From: Clostridiales bacterium UBA7044
GTDB lineage: Bacteria; Bacillota; Clostridia; Oscillospirales; Oscillospiraceae
Direction: 5' to 3'
Assembly: GCA_002493965.1 (NCBI GenBank)
Contig: DLAP01000015.1
Coordinates: 15,677 to 22,070, forward strand
Length of the DNA stretch: 6,394 nt
Below, piece after piece: positions 1 through 5,039 of the stretch; the first letter of the stretch is position 1; every line of letters begins with the position of its first letter. Below the pieces are notes generated by a model. The model was not told where the DNA came from. It was given only the letters and a program-made list of their open reading frames with translations, and did not search any database. A program made the translations under genes and the position numbers.

Positions 1-128
1 CACGCCAGTGGTGCTCCGCGCAGCGAATGAAAAACACTATGATTGCCGGTGGCAATCATACCATAATGTGGAGCTGGCAAAAATCTTTGATTTTTAACTG
101 AGAGGGCGCACTTCAATGGGAAGACAGC
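1..128. other. Non-coding left edge downstream of yabR
   Basis: No convincing gene is visible. One plus-strand frame is open from the edge to a TAA at 95-97 (about 31 codons), which is unremarkable by chance and resembles no family I know. The stretch contains the hairpin annotated separately at 30-60 and a weak AT-only hairpin (AAAAATC, loop TTT, GATTTTT) at 79-95. It most likely serves as the 3' untranslated region and terminator of the leftward yab operon. Confidence 0.5.
30..60 (-). terminator. Rho-independent terminator of the yabP-yabR cluster
   Basis: A perfect 10-bp stem (TATGATTGCC at 38-47, GGCAATCATA at 51-60) with a 3-base loop is followed on the minus strand by GTGTTTTT (bases 37 to 30). 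It lies about 70 bases beyond the yabR stop codon, as expected for the end of that operon. The stem is not GC-rich and the T run is only five bases, so it may be of moderate strength. Confidence 0.7.
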
Positions 129-596
129 TTATCCGTGCCGACGGTTCCGGGTGCGATGGTCGGAGTAGGCTTTTACAGAGGCAAGCTTGCTGTCGGACTC
201 GGTCATAAAGGCTTTCAGCTTTTCCTCAAACAGCTGATCCGCGGTCTTGGGTGCCGCAGGCTGGACGGGGGCCCGCTGGGGCCGGTTCTGATCCCGATTG
301 CCCTCCCGGTACGGACCGTTTCCGCTCCGGGGACCGGGACGGCTGCCCTCGCCGCGCTGAGGCTTGGGCTCCAGGCGCTTGATGGAGAGGTTAATCTTAT
401 TGTTCTCTGTGCCGATGACCATGACCTTCACGTCCTGCCCCTCCGTCAGATGCTGACGGATATCGCTGACATAGGTGTTGGCGACCTCGGAGATATGTAC
501 CATGCCGGTCTTGTTCTCCGGCAGGGCGATAAACGCTCCGAAGCTGGTGATGGATTTTACTTTGCCCTCCAGGACGGTTCCTACGGTTAACTCCAT
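129..596 (-). CDS. yabR: S1 domain RNA-binding protein, YabR-like
   Basis: A 155-residue cytoplasmic protein with one S1/OB-fold RNA-binding domain at residues 4-74 (start VGTVLEGKVKSITSFGAFI, then GMVHISEV and the closing KINLSIKR). This is followed by a Gly/Pro/Arg/Asn-rich flexible linker (about 77-118) and a basic C-terminal segment ending RTRNRRHG. Single S1 domain proteins of this kind (YabR, general stress protein 13) bind RNA or ribosomes; the exact role is not settled. The start is supported by GGAGGA at 614-609, 12 bases upstream. It sits 44 bases after the divIC stop, matching the divIC-yabR order of B. subtilis and many Clostridia, and is probably co-transcribed with divIC. The low-complexity linker is longer than in the shortest homologues, which is common in Clostridia. 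Family assignment is secure; the yabR name rests on synteny. Confidence 0.92.
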   Translation of the reverse strand: MELTVGTVLEGKVKSITSFGAFIALPENKTGMVHISEVANTYVSDIRQHLTEGQDVKVMVIGTENNKINLSIKRLEPKPQRGEGSRPGPRSGNGPYREGNRDQNRPQRAPVQPAAPKTADQLFEEKLKAFMTESDSKLASVKAYSDHRTRNRRHG

Positions 597-640
597 ATAT
601 GCTTTGCTTCCTCCATATTGTTTGGCAATATCTGCCGGGA

Positions 641-985
641 TTACGATTCAGGCTGGGATGCCGATACGTCGGCAGAGGACTGGGGCCGGATCACCACGGT
701 ACCCGGATCCACCAGCCCCAGTTCATCCCGGGCAATTTCCTTGATGGTGTTGACGCTGCCCACGTTTTGGGACCGCTGCTCCAGAATTTCGTTGTCGTAT
801 TCGACCTGGGCCGCCTGGGCCTTCAGCACGCCGATTTCGCTTTGGATGTCCTGATGCACCCATCTCAGGGCCACCAGGGCCGCCATAGAAAACAGAATAA
901 GCAGCGTCAGGATCACCTTCAGAACCAGGGGACTGGCCCTCAGCACGATTTTTGGCTTTCTTGACGGAATGTTTTTTTGCGTCAT
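641..985 (-). CDS. divIC: Septum formation initiator, DivIC/FtsB family
   Basis: A 114-residue bitopic membrane protein: short basic cytoplasmic N-terminus (KNIPSRKPK), one transmembrane helix at about 20-41, an extracytoplasmic coiled coil at about 46-74, then the family signature IKEIARDELGLVDPGT at 81-96 and a Ser/Pro-rich tail. DivIC/FtsB forms a complex with FtsL and DivIB/FtsQ at the division septum and helps activate septal peptidoglycan synthesis. The ATG at 985-983 is preceded by GGGGAGG with 8 bases spacing. The gene lies after yabQ and before yabR, the conserved Firmicutes arrangement. A sigma-A-like promoter within the 3' end of yabQ (1033-1061) would provide vegetative expression independent of the sporulation promoter. 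The yabQ frame runs out of phase over its first 263 bases (see yabQ). Confidence 0.93.
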   Translation of the reverse strand: MTQKNIPSRKPKIVLRASPLVLKVILTLLILFSMAALVALRWVHQDIQSEIGVLKAQAAQVEYDNEILEQRSQNVGSVNTIKEIARDELGLVDPGTVVIRPQSSADVSASQPES

Positions 986-1412
986 GGGTGGATCCTCCCC
1001 GCTGTCTGCTTGGCAAAGTTTTTACTAATACCATTGTAACCCATTTTTCACCAGATGCAAACAAAATTTTCGCGTTTTTGGAAATTTTTTTGAAGGGGAC
1101 CAGGAAAAGGCCCCACAGCTTTTCCCAAAGCAGCCAAATCCAGGAAAAAAGAGGCCGCAGCCACCGCCCCACGGTGCCCTCCCAGGCGATGGCCCCCATG
1201 GCCAGCGACAGAAAATACCCCAGCCGCAGATCCCCGCCGCAGATGTCGAAGCCCAGATACAGCCAGCACCAGGCCGCCCCCAGCAGGAACAGGGCGTCCC
1301 CCAGACCGTTCTTCCGGAGGCGCAGGGGCCGGAGAAAGCCATACCAAAGGCCCAGCGCCCCGCCCAGAGCCAGTCCCCAGACCAGCCGGTAAGCGGCTAC
1401 AGCCGGGGTCAT
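723..1412 (-). CDS. yabQ: Spore cortex biogenesis protein YabQ (3' end anomalous)
   Basis: An integral membrane protein of the YabQ family, made in the mother cell and needed for spore cortex formation in B. subtilis. Residues 1-125 fit the family: hydrophobic segments at about 7-27, 39-57 and 65-78, the polar turn FDICGGDLRLGYF at 55-67, a tryptophan-rich helix (91-107) and a basic tail (FKKISKNAKILFASGEKW, 107-124). I chose the ATG at 1412-1410 because it overlaps the yabP stop as ATGA, implying translational coupling; an upstream ATG at 1430 lies inside yabP. The frame does not stop after the usual tail: it continues 87 codons over divIC in another phase, giving a Gly/Pro/Arg-rich sequence that looks like an out-of-frame shadow. 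A normal YabQ would end near 1020-1050. Loss of the stop codon or a one-base indel (the neighbouring frames stop at 1025 and 1048) are the likely explanations. Function confident; 3' boundary doubtful. Confidence 0.75.
   Translation of the reverse strand: MTPAVAAYRLVWGLALGGALGLWYGFLRPLRLRKNGLGDALFLLGAAWCWLYLGFDICGGDLRLGYFLSLAMGAIAWEGTVGRWLRPLFSWIWLLWEKLWGLFLVPFKKISKNAKILFASGEKWVTMVLVKTLPSRQRGGSTHDAKKHSVKKAKNRAEGQSPGSEGDPDAAYSVFYGGPGGPEMGASGHPKRNRRAEGPGGPGRIRQRNSGAAVPKRGQRQHHQGNCPG
1033..1061 (-). promoter_or_regulatory. Sigma-A-like promoter of divIC-yabR, inside yabQ
   Basis: On the minus strand, TTTGCA (1061-1056, 4/6 to the -35 consensus) is separated by exactly 17 bases from TACAAT (1038-1033, 5/6 to the -10 consensus). 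Predicted start is near 1026, giving a leader of about 40 bases to the divIC ATG. The surrounding 1020-1090 stretch is markedly AT-rich compared with the coding sequence on both sides. This fits the need for a cell-division gene to be expressed in growing cells while yabP-yabQ are sporulation-specific. Not experimentally supported here. Confidence 0.6.
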
Positions 1413-1672
1413 CCGAACAGCCGCCGCCACCCGCCTGCGGCTCTGGGCTCCTCATAGCTCAGGGAGGAAATGTTTCCGTCCACCGCCACCTGACCACCGT
1501 CCAGGGAGAGGGTTTTCAGCTGCAATTCCTTTCCCTGGACGATCAGAGTGCCGAGGGAGGTCTGGAGCACCACCGCCCCGTCGTCAAAGCTGACCACCTC
1601 CGTCACCCCGGTCATGGTCAGCTGATGCCGTTCATTCAGTTGAAGCTTATGGGGCAATTGTGTTTCCGCCAT
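1409..1672 (-). CDS. yabP: Sporulation protein YabP
   Basis: An 87-residue soluble protein of the YabP/YqfC family. The features visible are HKLQLNERHQLTMTGVTEVVSFDD (pattern only; residues 8-31), the repeated beta-type segments VVLQTSLGTLIVQG (34-47) and LKTLSLDGGQVAVDG (52-66), then SSLSYEE and the terminal RRLFG. In B. subtilis yabP lies with yabQ and is transcribed by sigma-E in the mother cell. Start choice: two ATGs occur, at 1678 and 1672; AAGGAGG at 1686-1680 is almost in contact with the first but 7 bases from the second, so MAETQ is preferred. Its stop overlaps the yabQ start by four bases. It is the first gene here: the yabO gene that usually precedes it is not adjacent, and a divergent transporter operon lies upstream instead. 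Confidence 0.93.
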   Translation of the reverse strand: MAETQLPHKLQLNERHQLTMTGVTEVVSFDDGAVVLQTSLGTLIVQGKELQLKTLSLDGGQVAVDGNISSLSYEEPRAAGGWRRLFG

Positions 1673-1695
1673 GGCCATCCCTCCTTACCTGGGAC

Positions 1696-1725
1696 AGCAT
1701 ATGCGCCCGGGGCGGGGAAAATGCT
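1696..1725 (-). promoter_or_regulatory. Possible sigma-E promoter of yabP-yabQ
   Basis: On the minus strand, AGCATTTT (1725-1718) is followed after 14 bases by CATATGCT (1703-1696), which fits the loose sigma-E pattern (an ATATT-like -35 and CATANNNT -10). The B. subtilis counterparts are sigma-E genes. A start near 1689 would leave a leader of only about 17 bases, so the ribosome binding site would begin right at the transcript start; this is tight and lowers confidence. Confidence 0.35.
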
Positions 1726-1736
1726 TTCTGTCTTTA

Positions 1737-1760
1737 TGCACTTTAGCGCACTAAAGTGCA
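1737..1760. promoter_or_regulatory. Perfect 24-bp inverted repeat, candidate operator site 1
   Basis: Perfect 10-bp arms (TGCACTTTAG at 1737-1746 and CTAAAGTGCA at 1751-1760) around CGCA. There is no T run on either side, so it is not a normal terminator. The core CTTTAGCGCACTAAAG (1741-1756) matches bases 1826-1841 in the importer promoter at 14 of 16 positions, 85 bp away. Candidate binding site for the TrpR-like protein encoded at the end of the importer operon (inference). It lies upstream of the presumed yabP promoter and about 105 bp upstream of the importer transcript start. Confidence 0.55.
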
Positions 1761-1817
1761 GGCCGCGCCGCTGGAATTGTGAAACCCACCAAACCTTCTC
1801 AAAATACGAAAAAAGGG

Positions 1818-1847
1818 CTTTACTTCTTTAGCGAAGTAAAGTATAAT
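1818..1847 (+). promoter_or_regulatory. Importer operon promoter with overlapping inverted repeat (site 2)
   Basis: TTTACT (1819-1824, 4/6 to -35) and a perfect TATAAT (1842-1847) are separated by 17 bases; predicted start near 1854 and a leader of about 49 bases. An inverted repeat CTTTACTTC (1818-1826), loop TTTAGC, GAAGTAAAG (1833-1841) covers the -35 and the whole spacer, and the same spacer contains CTTTAGCGAAGTAAAG, the near copy of site 1. A protein bound here would directly block RNA polymerase, so repression is the simplest reading. Confidence 0.7.
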
Positions 1848-1868
1848 GCAGTCATCAAACAAATAAAA

Positions 1869-1884
1869 CCCCGCCCAGCGGGGG
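1869..1884. other. GC-rich hairpin in the importer leader
   Basis: CCCCGC (1869-1874), loop CCA, GCGGGG (1878-1883), directly upstream of the ribosome binding site of the binding-protein gene. On the minus strand it is followed by TTTTATTT, which resembles a terminator, but no leftward gene enters from that side. It may stabilise the mRNA 5' end or shape translation; nothing in the sequence decides this. Confidence 0.4.
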
Positions 1885-1902
1885 AAATGAGAGGTAAGAA
1901 TT

Positions 1903-2685
1903 ATGAAAAAGACTTTGACTCTAGTACTGGCCATGATGATGCTCCTGGCGTGCCTCACGGGCTGCGGCAAAAAGGATTCCGGCTCCGACATGAAGGCGGT
2001 GCAGGACAAGGGCAAGCTGGTGGTAGGCATCACCGACTACGCTCCCATGGACTTTAAGGACGAGAACGGCGACTGGACTGGTTTCGACGCCGAGTTTGCC
2101 CGGATGTTCGCCAAAGAATTGGGCGTAGAGGCGGAGTTCTTCGTCCTGACAGACTGGGGCATGAAGTTCCAGGAGCTGGACAGCAAGAACATTGACGCCA
2201 TCTGGAACGGCATGACCATTACCGAGGAGGTCAAGCTCAACTCCAGCTGCTCTAACGCCTATGTGGTCAACGCTCAGGTGGTGGTCATGAAGGCCGACGT
2301 GGTTGGCAGCTATCCCAACGCGGACAGCATGAAGGATTTGAAGTTCGCTGTGGAGAACGGCTCCGCCGGTCAGGCAGCTCTGGACGATCTGGGCATCACC
2401 GGCTATGTGACCTTGCAGGATCAGGCTGCCGCTCTGATGGAAGTGGCCGCCGGAACCTCCGACGCCTGCGTCATTGACATCACCATGGCAAACGCCATGA
2501 CCGGCGAGGGCACCAGCTACGATAATCTCGCCGCCGGCATCAGCCTGACCAGCGAAGAATACGGCGTGGCCTTCCGGAAGGATTCCGACATGACCGCCAA
2601 GTTTAACGACCTGATGGCGGGGTGGATGGCAGACGGCACCCTGGACGCCCTGGCGCAGAAGTACAGCCTGACCCTGGCAAAGTAA
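1903..2685 (+). CDS. Amino acid ABC importer, substrate-binding lipoprotein
   Basis: A 260-residue binding protein of the SBP_bac_3 (cluster F, HisJ/GlnH-like) family, anchored outside the membrane. The lipoprotein signal is clear: MKKTLTLVLA..., hydrophobic core, lipobox LTGC at 18-21 with Cys21 as the lipidated residue. Lobe 1 starts at KLVVGITDYAPMDF (38-51) with GFDAEFARMFAKELGV (60-75); lobe 2 at about 131-215; lobe 1 returns to the end (TSEEYGVAFRKDSD, ending ALAQKYSLTLAK). Odd point: where family members have a TxxxR ligand-carboxylate arginine (Arg77 of the lysine/arginine/ornithine-binding protein), the aligned text here is TITEEV with Val110. The lobe-2 aspartate expected to bind the amino group appears present (Asp192 in CVIDITMA). 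Substrate is therefore unknown. The ATG follows GAGAGG with about 8 bases spacing. First gene of the importer operon. Confidence 0.93.
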   Translation: MKKTLTLVLAMMMLLACLTGCGKKDSGSDMKAVQDKGKLVVGITDYAPMDFKDENGDWTGFDAEFARMFAKELGVEAEFFVLTDWGMKFQELDSKNIDAIWNGMTITEEVKLNSSCSNAYVVNAQVVVMKADVVGSYPNADSMKDLKFAVENGSAGQAALDDLGITGYVTLQDQAAALMEVAAGTSDACVIDITMANAMTGEGTSYDNLAAGISLTSEEYGVAFRKDSDMTAKFNDLMAGWMADGTLDALAQKYSLTLAK

Positions 2686-2701
2686 AAAAGCGACTTACAA
2701 A

Positions 2702-2739
2702 ACGCAGAGCCTCCCTTGCAAAAGGGAGACTTTGTGCGT
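2702..2739 (+). other. Intercistronic stem-loop between binding protein and permease
   Basis: CTCCCTT (2711-2717), loop GCAA, AAGGGAG (2722-2728), with an outer pairing ACGCA (2702-2706) to TGCGT (2735-2739). No T run follows, so it is more likely an mRNA-stabilising or partial processing element than a terminator. Such hairpins after binding-protein genes are well known to keep that gene's message more abundant than the membrane components (established for the class; inferred here). Confidence 0.5.
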
Positions 2740-2769
2740 AACAACGCAGACATAAACGGAGGAAAAACC

Positions 2770-3411
2770 ATGTTCTCAACGGTTCTCTTGCAGCTTTTGG
2801 CGGGATTCCGGCAAACCCTGGCCGTCTTTTTCCTGACCCTGCTGTTTTCCATCCCTCTGGGACTGGTAATCTGCTTCGGTTCCATGAGTAAATTCACCCC
2901 CCTGCGGTGGCTGACCCGAAGCTTTGTGTGGATCATCCGGGGCACCCCCCTGATGCTCCAGCTCATCATCATTTTCTATGGTCCGGGTCTGCTGTTCGAC
3001 CTGACGGGAATCAGCCGGTTCCAGGCCACCATTGTGGCCTTTTCCATCAACTATGCCTGCTACTTTTCAGAGATCTACCGCAGCGGCATTAAATCCATCC
3101 CCAAGGGACAATATGAAGCAGGTCAGGTGCTGGGCATGACCAAGCGCCAGATTTTCTTTAAGGTGGTGCTGCTGCAAGTCATCCAGCGCATCACCGGCCC
3201 CATGGGAAATGAGATCATCACCCTGGTAAAGGACACCTCCCTGGCCAGGATCATCGGAATCTATGAGATCATCTGGGCAGGTGAAAGCTTCATCAAGAAG
3301 GGTCTGATCTGGCCTCTGTTCTTTACGGGCGTCTTCTATCTGGTATTCAGCGGCCTGATGACCATTTTGGTGGATAAACTGGACGAGAAACTAAGCTATT
3401 TCAGAGGGTAA
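2770..3411 (+). CDS. Amino acid ABC importer, permease subunit
   Basis: A 213-residue inner membrane permease of the HisM/GlnP type. Visible: transmembrane helices at about 5-37, 60-76, 84-101, 146-171 (less certain) and 181-203; the RGTP motif at 57-60; the cytoplasmic coupling (EAA) loop at 114-136 with QYEAGQVLGMTKRQIFF; and KDTSLA at 154-159. The EAA loop docks on the ATPase. A single permease gene implies a homodimer. Start choice: an in-frame ATG at 2716 lies inside the intercistronic hairpin with no ribosome binding site, whereas ATG 2770 has GGAGG seven bases upstream (2758-2762) and gives the usual family length. It is separated by only three bases from the ATPase gene, so the two are translated together. 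Confidence 0.95.
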   Translation: MFSTVLLQLLAGFRQTLAVFFLTLLFSIPLGLVICFGSMSKFTPLRWLTRSFVWIIRGTPLMLQLIIIFYGPGLLFDLTGISRFQATIVAFSINYACYFSEIYRSGIKSIPKGQYEAGQVLGMTKRQIFFKVVLLQVIQRITGPMGNEIITLVKDTSLARIIGIYEIIWAGESFIKKGLIWPLFFTGVFYLVFSGLMTILVDKLDEKLSYFRG

Positions 3412-3414
3412 GCT

Positions 3415-4164
3415 ATGGCAGTATTGGATGTAAAAAATATCAAAAAAGGCTTCGGAGAGGCGGACGTATTAAAGGGGGTCAGCTTCTCCCTGGAAAAGGG
3501 GCAGGTGCTGGCCATCATCGGCTCCTCCGGCAGCGGCAAGACCACCTTGCTCCGGTGCCTAAACTTCCTGGAAACCGCCGATGAGGGAGAGATCCGGGTA
3601 AACGGAAAGCAGCTTCTTGCCCAAAGCGAGGCGGAAACAAGGGAAAACCGGCTCCATTTCGGCCTGGTATTCCAGAACTTTAACCTTTTCCCCCAGTATA
3701 CCGTATTGGAAAACATCACCCTGGCCCCGAACCTGCTGAGGCGCGGCACACCGGAGGAAAACAAGAAACAGGCGGAGGGGCTGCTGCAGCAGGTGGGCCT
3801 CAGCCACAAGGCGGACGCCTATCCCCATCAGCTCTCCGGCGGACAGCAGCAGCGGGTAGCCATCGCCCGGGCCCTGGCCCTGAATCCGGAGATTCTCTGC
3901 TTTGACGAGCCCACCTCCGCCCTGGACCCGGAGCTCACCGGTGAGGTGCTGCGGGTGATTCGGGGCTTAAAAAACGGGGGCAACACCATGATCGTAGTGA
4001 CCCACGAAATGGAGTTTGCCCGGCAGGTGGCAGATATGGTCATGTATATGGCGGACGGCATCATTGAGGAAATGGGCCCGCCGGAGCAGATTTTCGGAAA
4101 TCCCCGAAGCGAAAAGACCCGGGCGTTCCTGAGAAACGCTCTGGATACCACATGGGAGGAATAA
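3415..4164 (+). CDS. Amino acid ABC importer, ATP-binding subunit
   Basis: A 249-residue ATPase of the polar amino acid uptake family (GlnQ/HisP/ArtP-like) that powers import on the cytoplasmic face. Motifs in order: A-loop region near FGEADVL (13-19), Walker A GSSGSGKTT (36-44), Q-loop Gln87 in VFQNFNLF, signature LSGGQQQRVAIARAL (140-154), Walker B ILCFDEP (160-166) with Glu165 catalytic, D-loop SALD (168-171), and H-loop His197 in VTHEM. The C-terminal GPPEQIFGNP segment (221-230) is typical of this subfamily. Length is standard and nothing essential is missing. The ATG follows the permease stop after three bases, with an AGAGGG binding site inside the permease end; the next gene starts one base after its stop. 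Confidence 0.97.
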   Translation: MAVLDVKNIKKGFGEADVLKGVSFSLEKGQVLAIIGSSGSGKTTLLRCLNFLETADEGEIRVNGKQLLAQSEAETRENRLHFGLVFQNFNLFPQYTVLENITLAPNLLRRGTPEENKKQAEGLLQQVGLSHKADAYPHQLSGGQQQRVAIARALALNPEILCFDEPTSALDPELTGEVLRVIRGLKNGGNTMIVVTHEMEFARQVADMVMYMADGIIEEMGPPEQIFGNPRSEKTRAFLRNALDTTWEE

Positions 4165-4165
4165 G

Positions 4166-4444
4166 ATGGGCGCAAAGGAGAAATCGGAGCATATCTCCGA
4201 GCTATACAGAAAAATTGTAAGTCTGCAAACGGAAGCGGACTGCAAAGCTTTTTTTGAGGACTTGTGTACAATAAAGGAAGTGGAGAACATGGCGGAGCGC
4301 TGCTTTGCCGCCCAGCTGCTTCTGGAAGGAAACACCTACAGCCAGGTCATGGCCCAGGCAGAGATTTCCTCTGCCACCTTAAGCCGGGTCTCCCGGTGTG
4401 TCCAGTATGGAGAGGGCTATCGTAAGGTATTGAAGGAATCGTAA
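4166..4444 (+). CDS. TrpR/YerC-family DNA-binding regulator
   Basis: A 92-residue, all-helical protein of the Trp repressor superfamily, YerC/YecD branch. The match covers ELYRKIVSLQTEADCKAFFEDL (shown by residues 12-33 in pieces: ELYRKIV, CKAFFEDLCT), ENMAERCFAAQLLLEG (40-55), the helix-turn-helix TYSQVMAQAEISSATLSRV (57-75) and the typical end RCVQYGEGYRKVL (77-89). TrpR-fold proteins bind DNA as dimers. The ATG is one base after the ATPase stop, with GGGAGGA five bases upstream, so it is the last gene of the importer operon. Co-transcription suggests it controls this operon, and inverted repeats with CTTTAG half-sites cover the operon promoter. In E. coli TrpR, Arg84 of the recognition region touches the co-repressor; the Arg74 of SATLSRV aligns with it by eye. 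Whether it binds tryptophan, another ligand or none cannot be seen. YerC relatives are commonly found elsewhere in genomes, so the location is notable. Confidence 0.88.
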   Translation: MGAKEKSEHISELYRKIVSLQTEADCKAFFEDLCTIKEVENMAERCFAAQLLLEGNTYSQVMAQAEISSATLSRVSRCVQYGEGYRKVLKES

Positions 4445-4448
4445 AAGG

Positions 4449-4496
4449 ATGCCTGCCCCATCCGCTGCTTCCGCGTTTTATGGGGCAGGCATTGTT
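4449..4496. terminator. Bidirectional terminator between two convergent genes
   Basis: A perfect 13-bp stem, ATGCCTGCCCCAT (4449-4461) and ATGGGGCAGGCAT (4480-4492), with an 18-base loop. It is followed by TGTTTTA on the plus strand and by CCTTTTAC on the minus strand. It starts five bases after the regulator stop and its right side abuts the end of the leftward membrane gene at 4497, so it can end both transcripts. Confidence 0.88.
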
Positions 4497-4925
4497 TTAC
4501 TTTCCGTCTTCCCGCGGGGCGCGGCACTTTCTCAGCCCCTCCATGCTTCCTGCCAGCAAACAGGCCCACAAGAACAAACTCAGGGCCCAATAGCCGCTGC
4601 ACACCATGGGGGTAGAGACAATGGCCAGCACACAGTAAAGCGCGTCCCCCAAAGCCTCCGATCCAAGGGCAGTCAGAACGCTCAGCACCAGCAGCGCCAG
4701 GGTCAGCCCCAGGGAAGCAGCAGCCAGATTGCGGACTAGCTTCAGCGTATGGGTGTCCCGCTGCTGATATCCCCGGTAGGCGAGCATGGCCCCGGGCACG
4801 AAAAAGAGGATGGCACATACCGTCAGGATCCCCCGGAGAGCACCTGCCGGTTCCGGGATAAAACCAAGCCCGGCGCATACAATAAACGCAGCGCCCCATA
4901 GGGCAAACAACTTTCTCTGATTCAT
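4497..4925 (-). CDS. Small four-helix membrane protein, family not recognised
   Basis: A 142-residue integral membrane protein that I do not recognise. Hydrophobic segments lie at about 7-22, 31-50, 66-87 and 93-126 (the last long enough for two spans). Between spans 1 and 2 is FIPEPAGALRG (22-32), then FFVPGAMLAYRG at 41-52; the loop RGYQQRDTHTLKLVRN (51-66) is basic and probably cytoplasmic; the C-terminus is charged (EGLRKCRAPREDGK). Start choice: ATG 4925 has AAAGGAG six bases upstream; the frame is open to 5009 but the upstream part contains the promoter. It is a single-gene unit between two terminator/promoter regions and ends in the shared terminator. No function is assigned; its presence next to the importer may be fortuitous. 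Confidence 0.8.
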   Translation of the reverse strand: MNQRKLFALWGAAFIVCAGLGFIPEPAGALRGILTVCAILFFVPGAMLAYRGYQQRDTHTLKLVRNLAAASLGLTLALLVLSVLTALGSEALGDALYCVLAIVSTPMVCSGYWALSLFLWACLLAGSMEGLRKCRAPREDGK

Positions 4926-4980
4926 AGGAAACTCCTTTTTTGGCAGCCCGTAAAACCCGGGCTTTCCCCGCTTACTAAGC

Positions 4981-5009
4981 ATTGTACCCTGATTTTGGCT
5001 CTTTGGCAA
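4981..5009 (-). promoter_or_regulatory. Near-consensus sigma-A promoter of the small membrane protein
   Basis: On the minus strand, TTGCCA (5009-5004, 5/6) is separated by 17 bases from TACAAT (4986-4981, 5/6). Start is predicted near 4974, leaving a leader of about 48 bases. At the start point lies a short palindrome, GCTTACTAAGC (4970-4980), and before the ribosome binding site a 6-bp hairpin AGCCCG/CGGGCT (4945-4963). These may be regulatory but are short. Confidence 0.75.
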
Positions 5010-5039
5010 GACATTTCGGAGGGAATGTATAAAAAAAGC

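Noticed and set aside
1..30. Left-edge sequence as a second copy of the right-edge repeat
   Set aside because: Only short blocks (GCCAGTG, TCATTC on the other strand) are shared and spacing differs; not enough to call a repeat pair.
2..97. Plus-strand partial gene at the left edge
   Set aside because: Only about 31 open codons, no recognisable family, and the terminator hairpin of the opposite strand lies within it.
135..590. 151-codon plus-strand open frame opposite yabR
   Set aside because: No ribosome binding site or family resemblance; it is the complement of a clear S1-domain gene in a GC-rich region.
1869..1884. Minus-strand terminator in the importer leader
   Set aside because: The T run is present but no leftward transcript is expected from inside the binding-protein gene; kept only as a leader hairpin.
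2716..2769. Longer permease start at 2716
   Set aside because: The first ATG lies inside the intercistronic hairpin with no ribosome binding site; the extra 18 residues are hydrophilic and unlike the family, while ATG 2770 has GGAGG at seven bases.
2517..2972. Minus-strand open frame across the binding-protein/permease junction
   Set aside because: It overlaps two well-supported genes and an intercistronic hairpin, and its residue composition is that of a shadow frame.
4261..4280. Internal promoter within the regulator gene (TACAAT at 4267)
   Set aside because: No acceptable -35 element at the right distance.
3396..4335. Several minus-strand open frames opposite the ATPase and regulator
   Set aside because: All lie antisense to motif-complete genes, with Ser/Arg/Pro-rich sequence and no start signals.
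4926..5009. 28-residue upstream extension of the small membrane protein
   Set aside because: The stretch contains the promoter and leader; ATG 4925 has a proper AAAGGAG.
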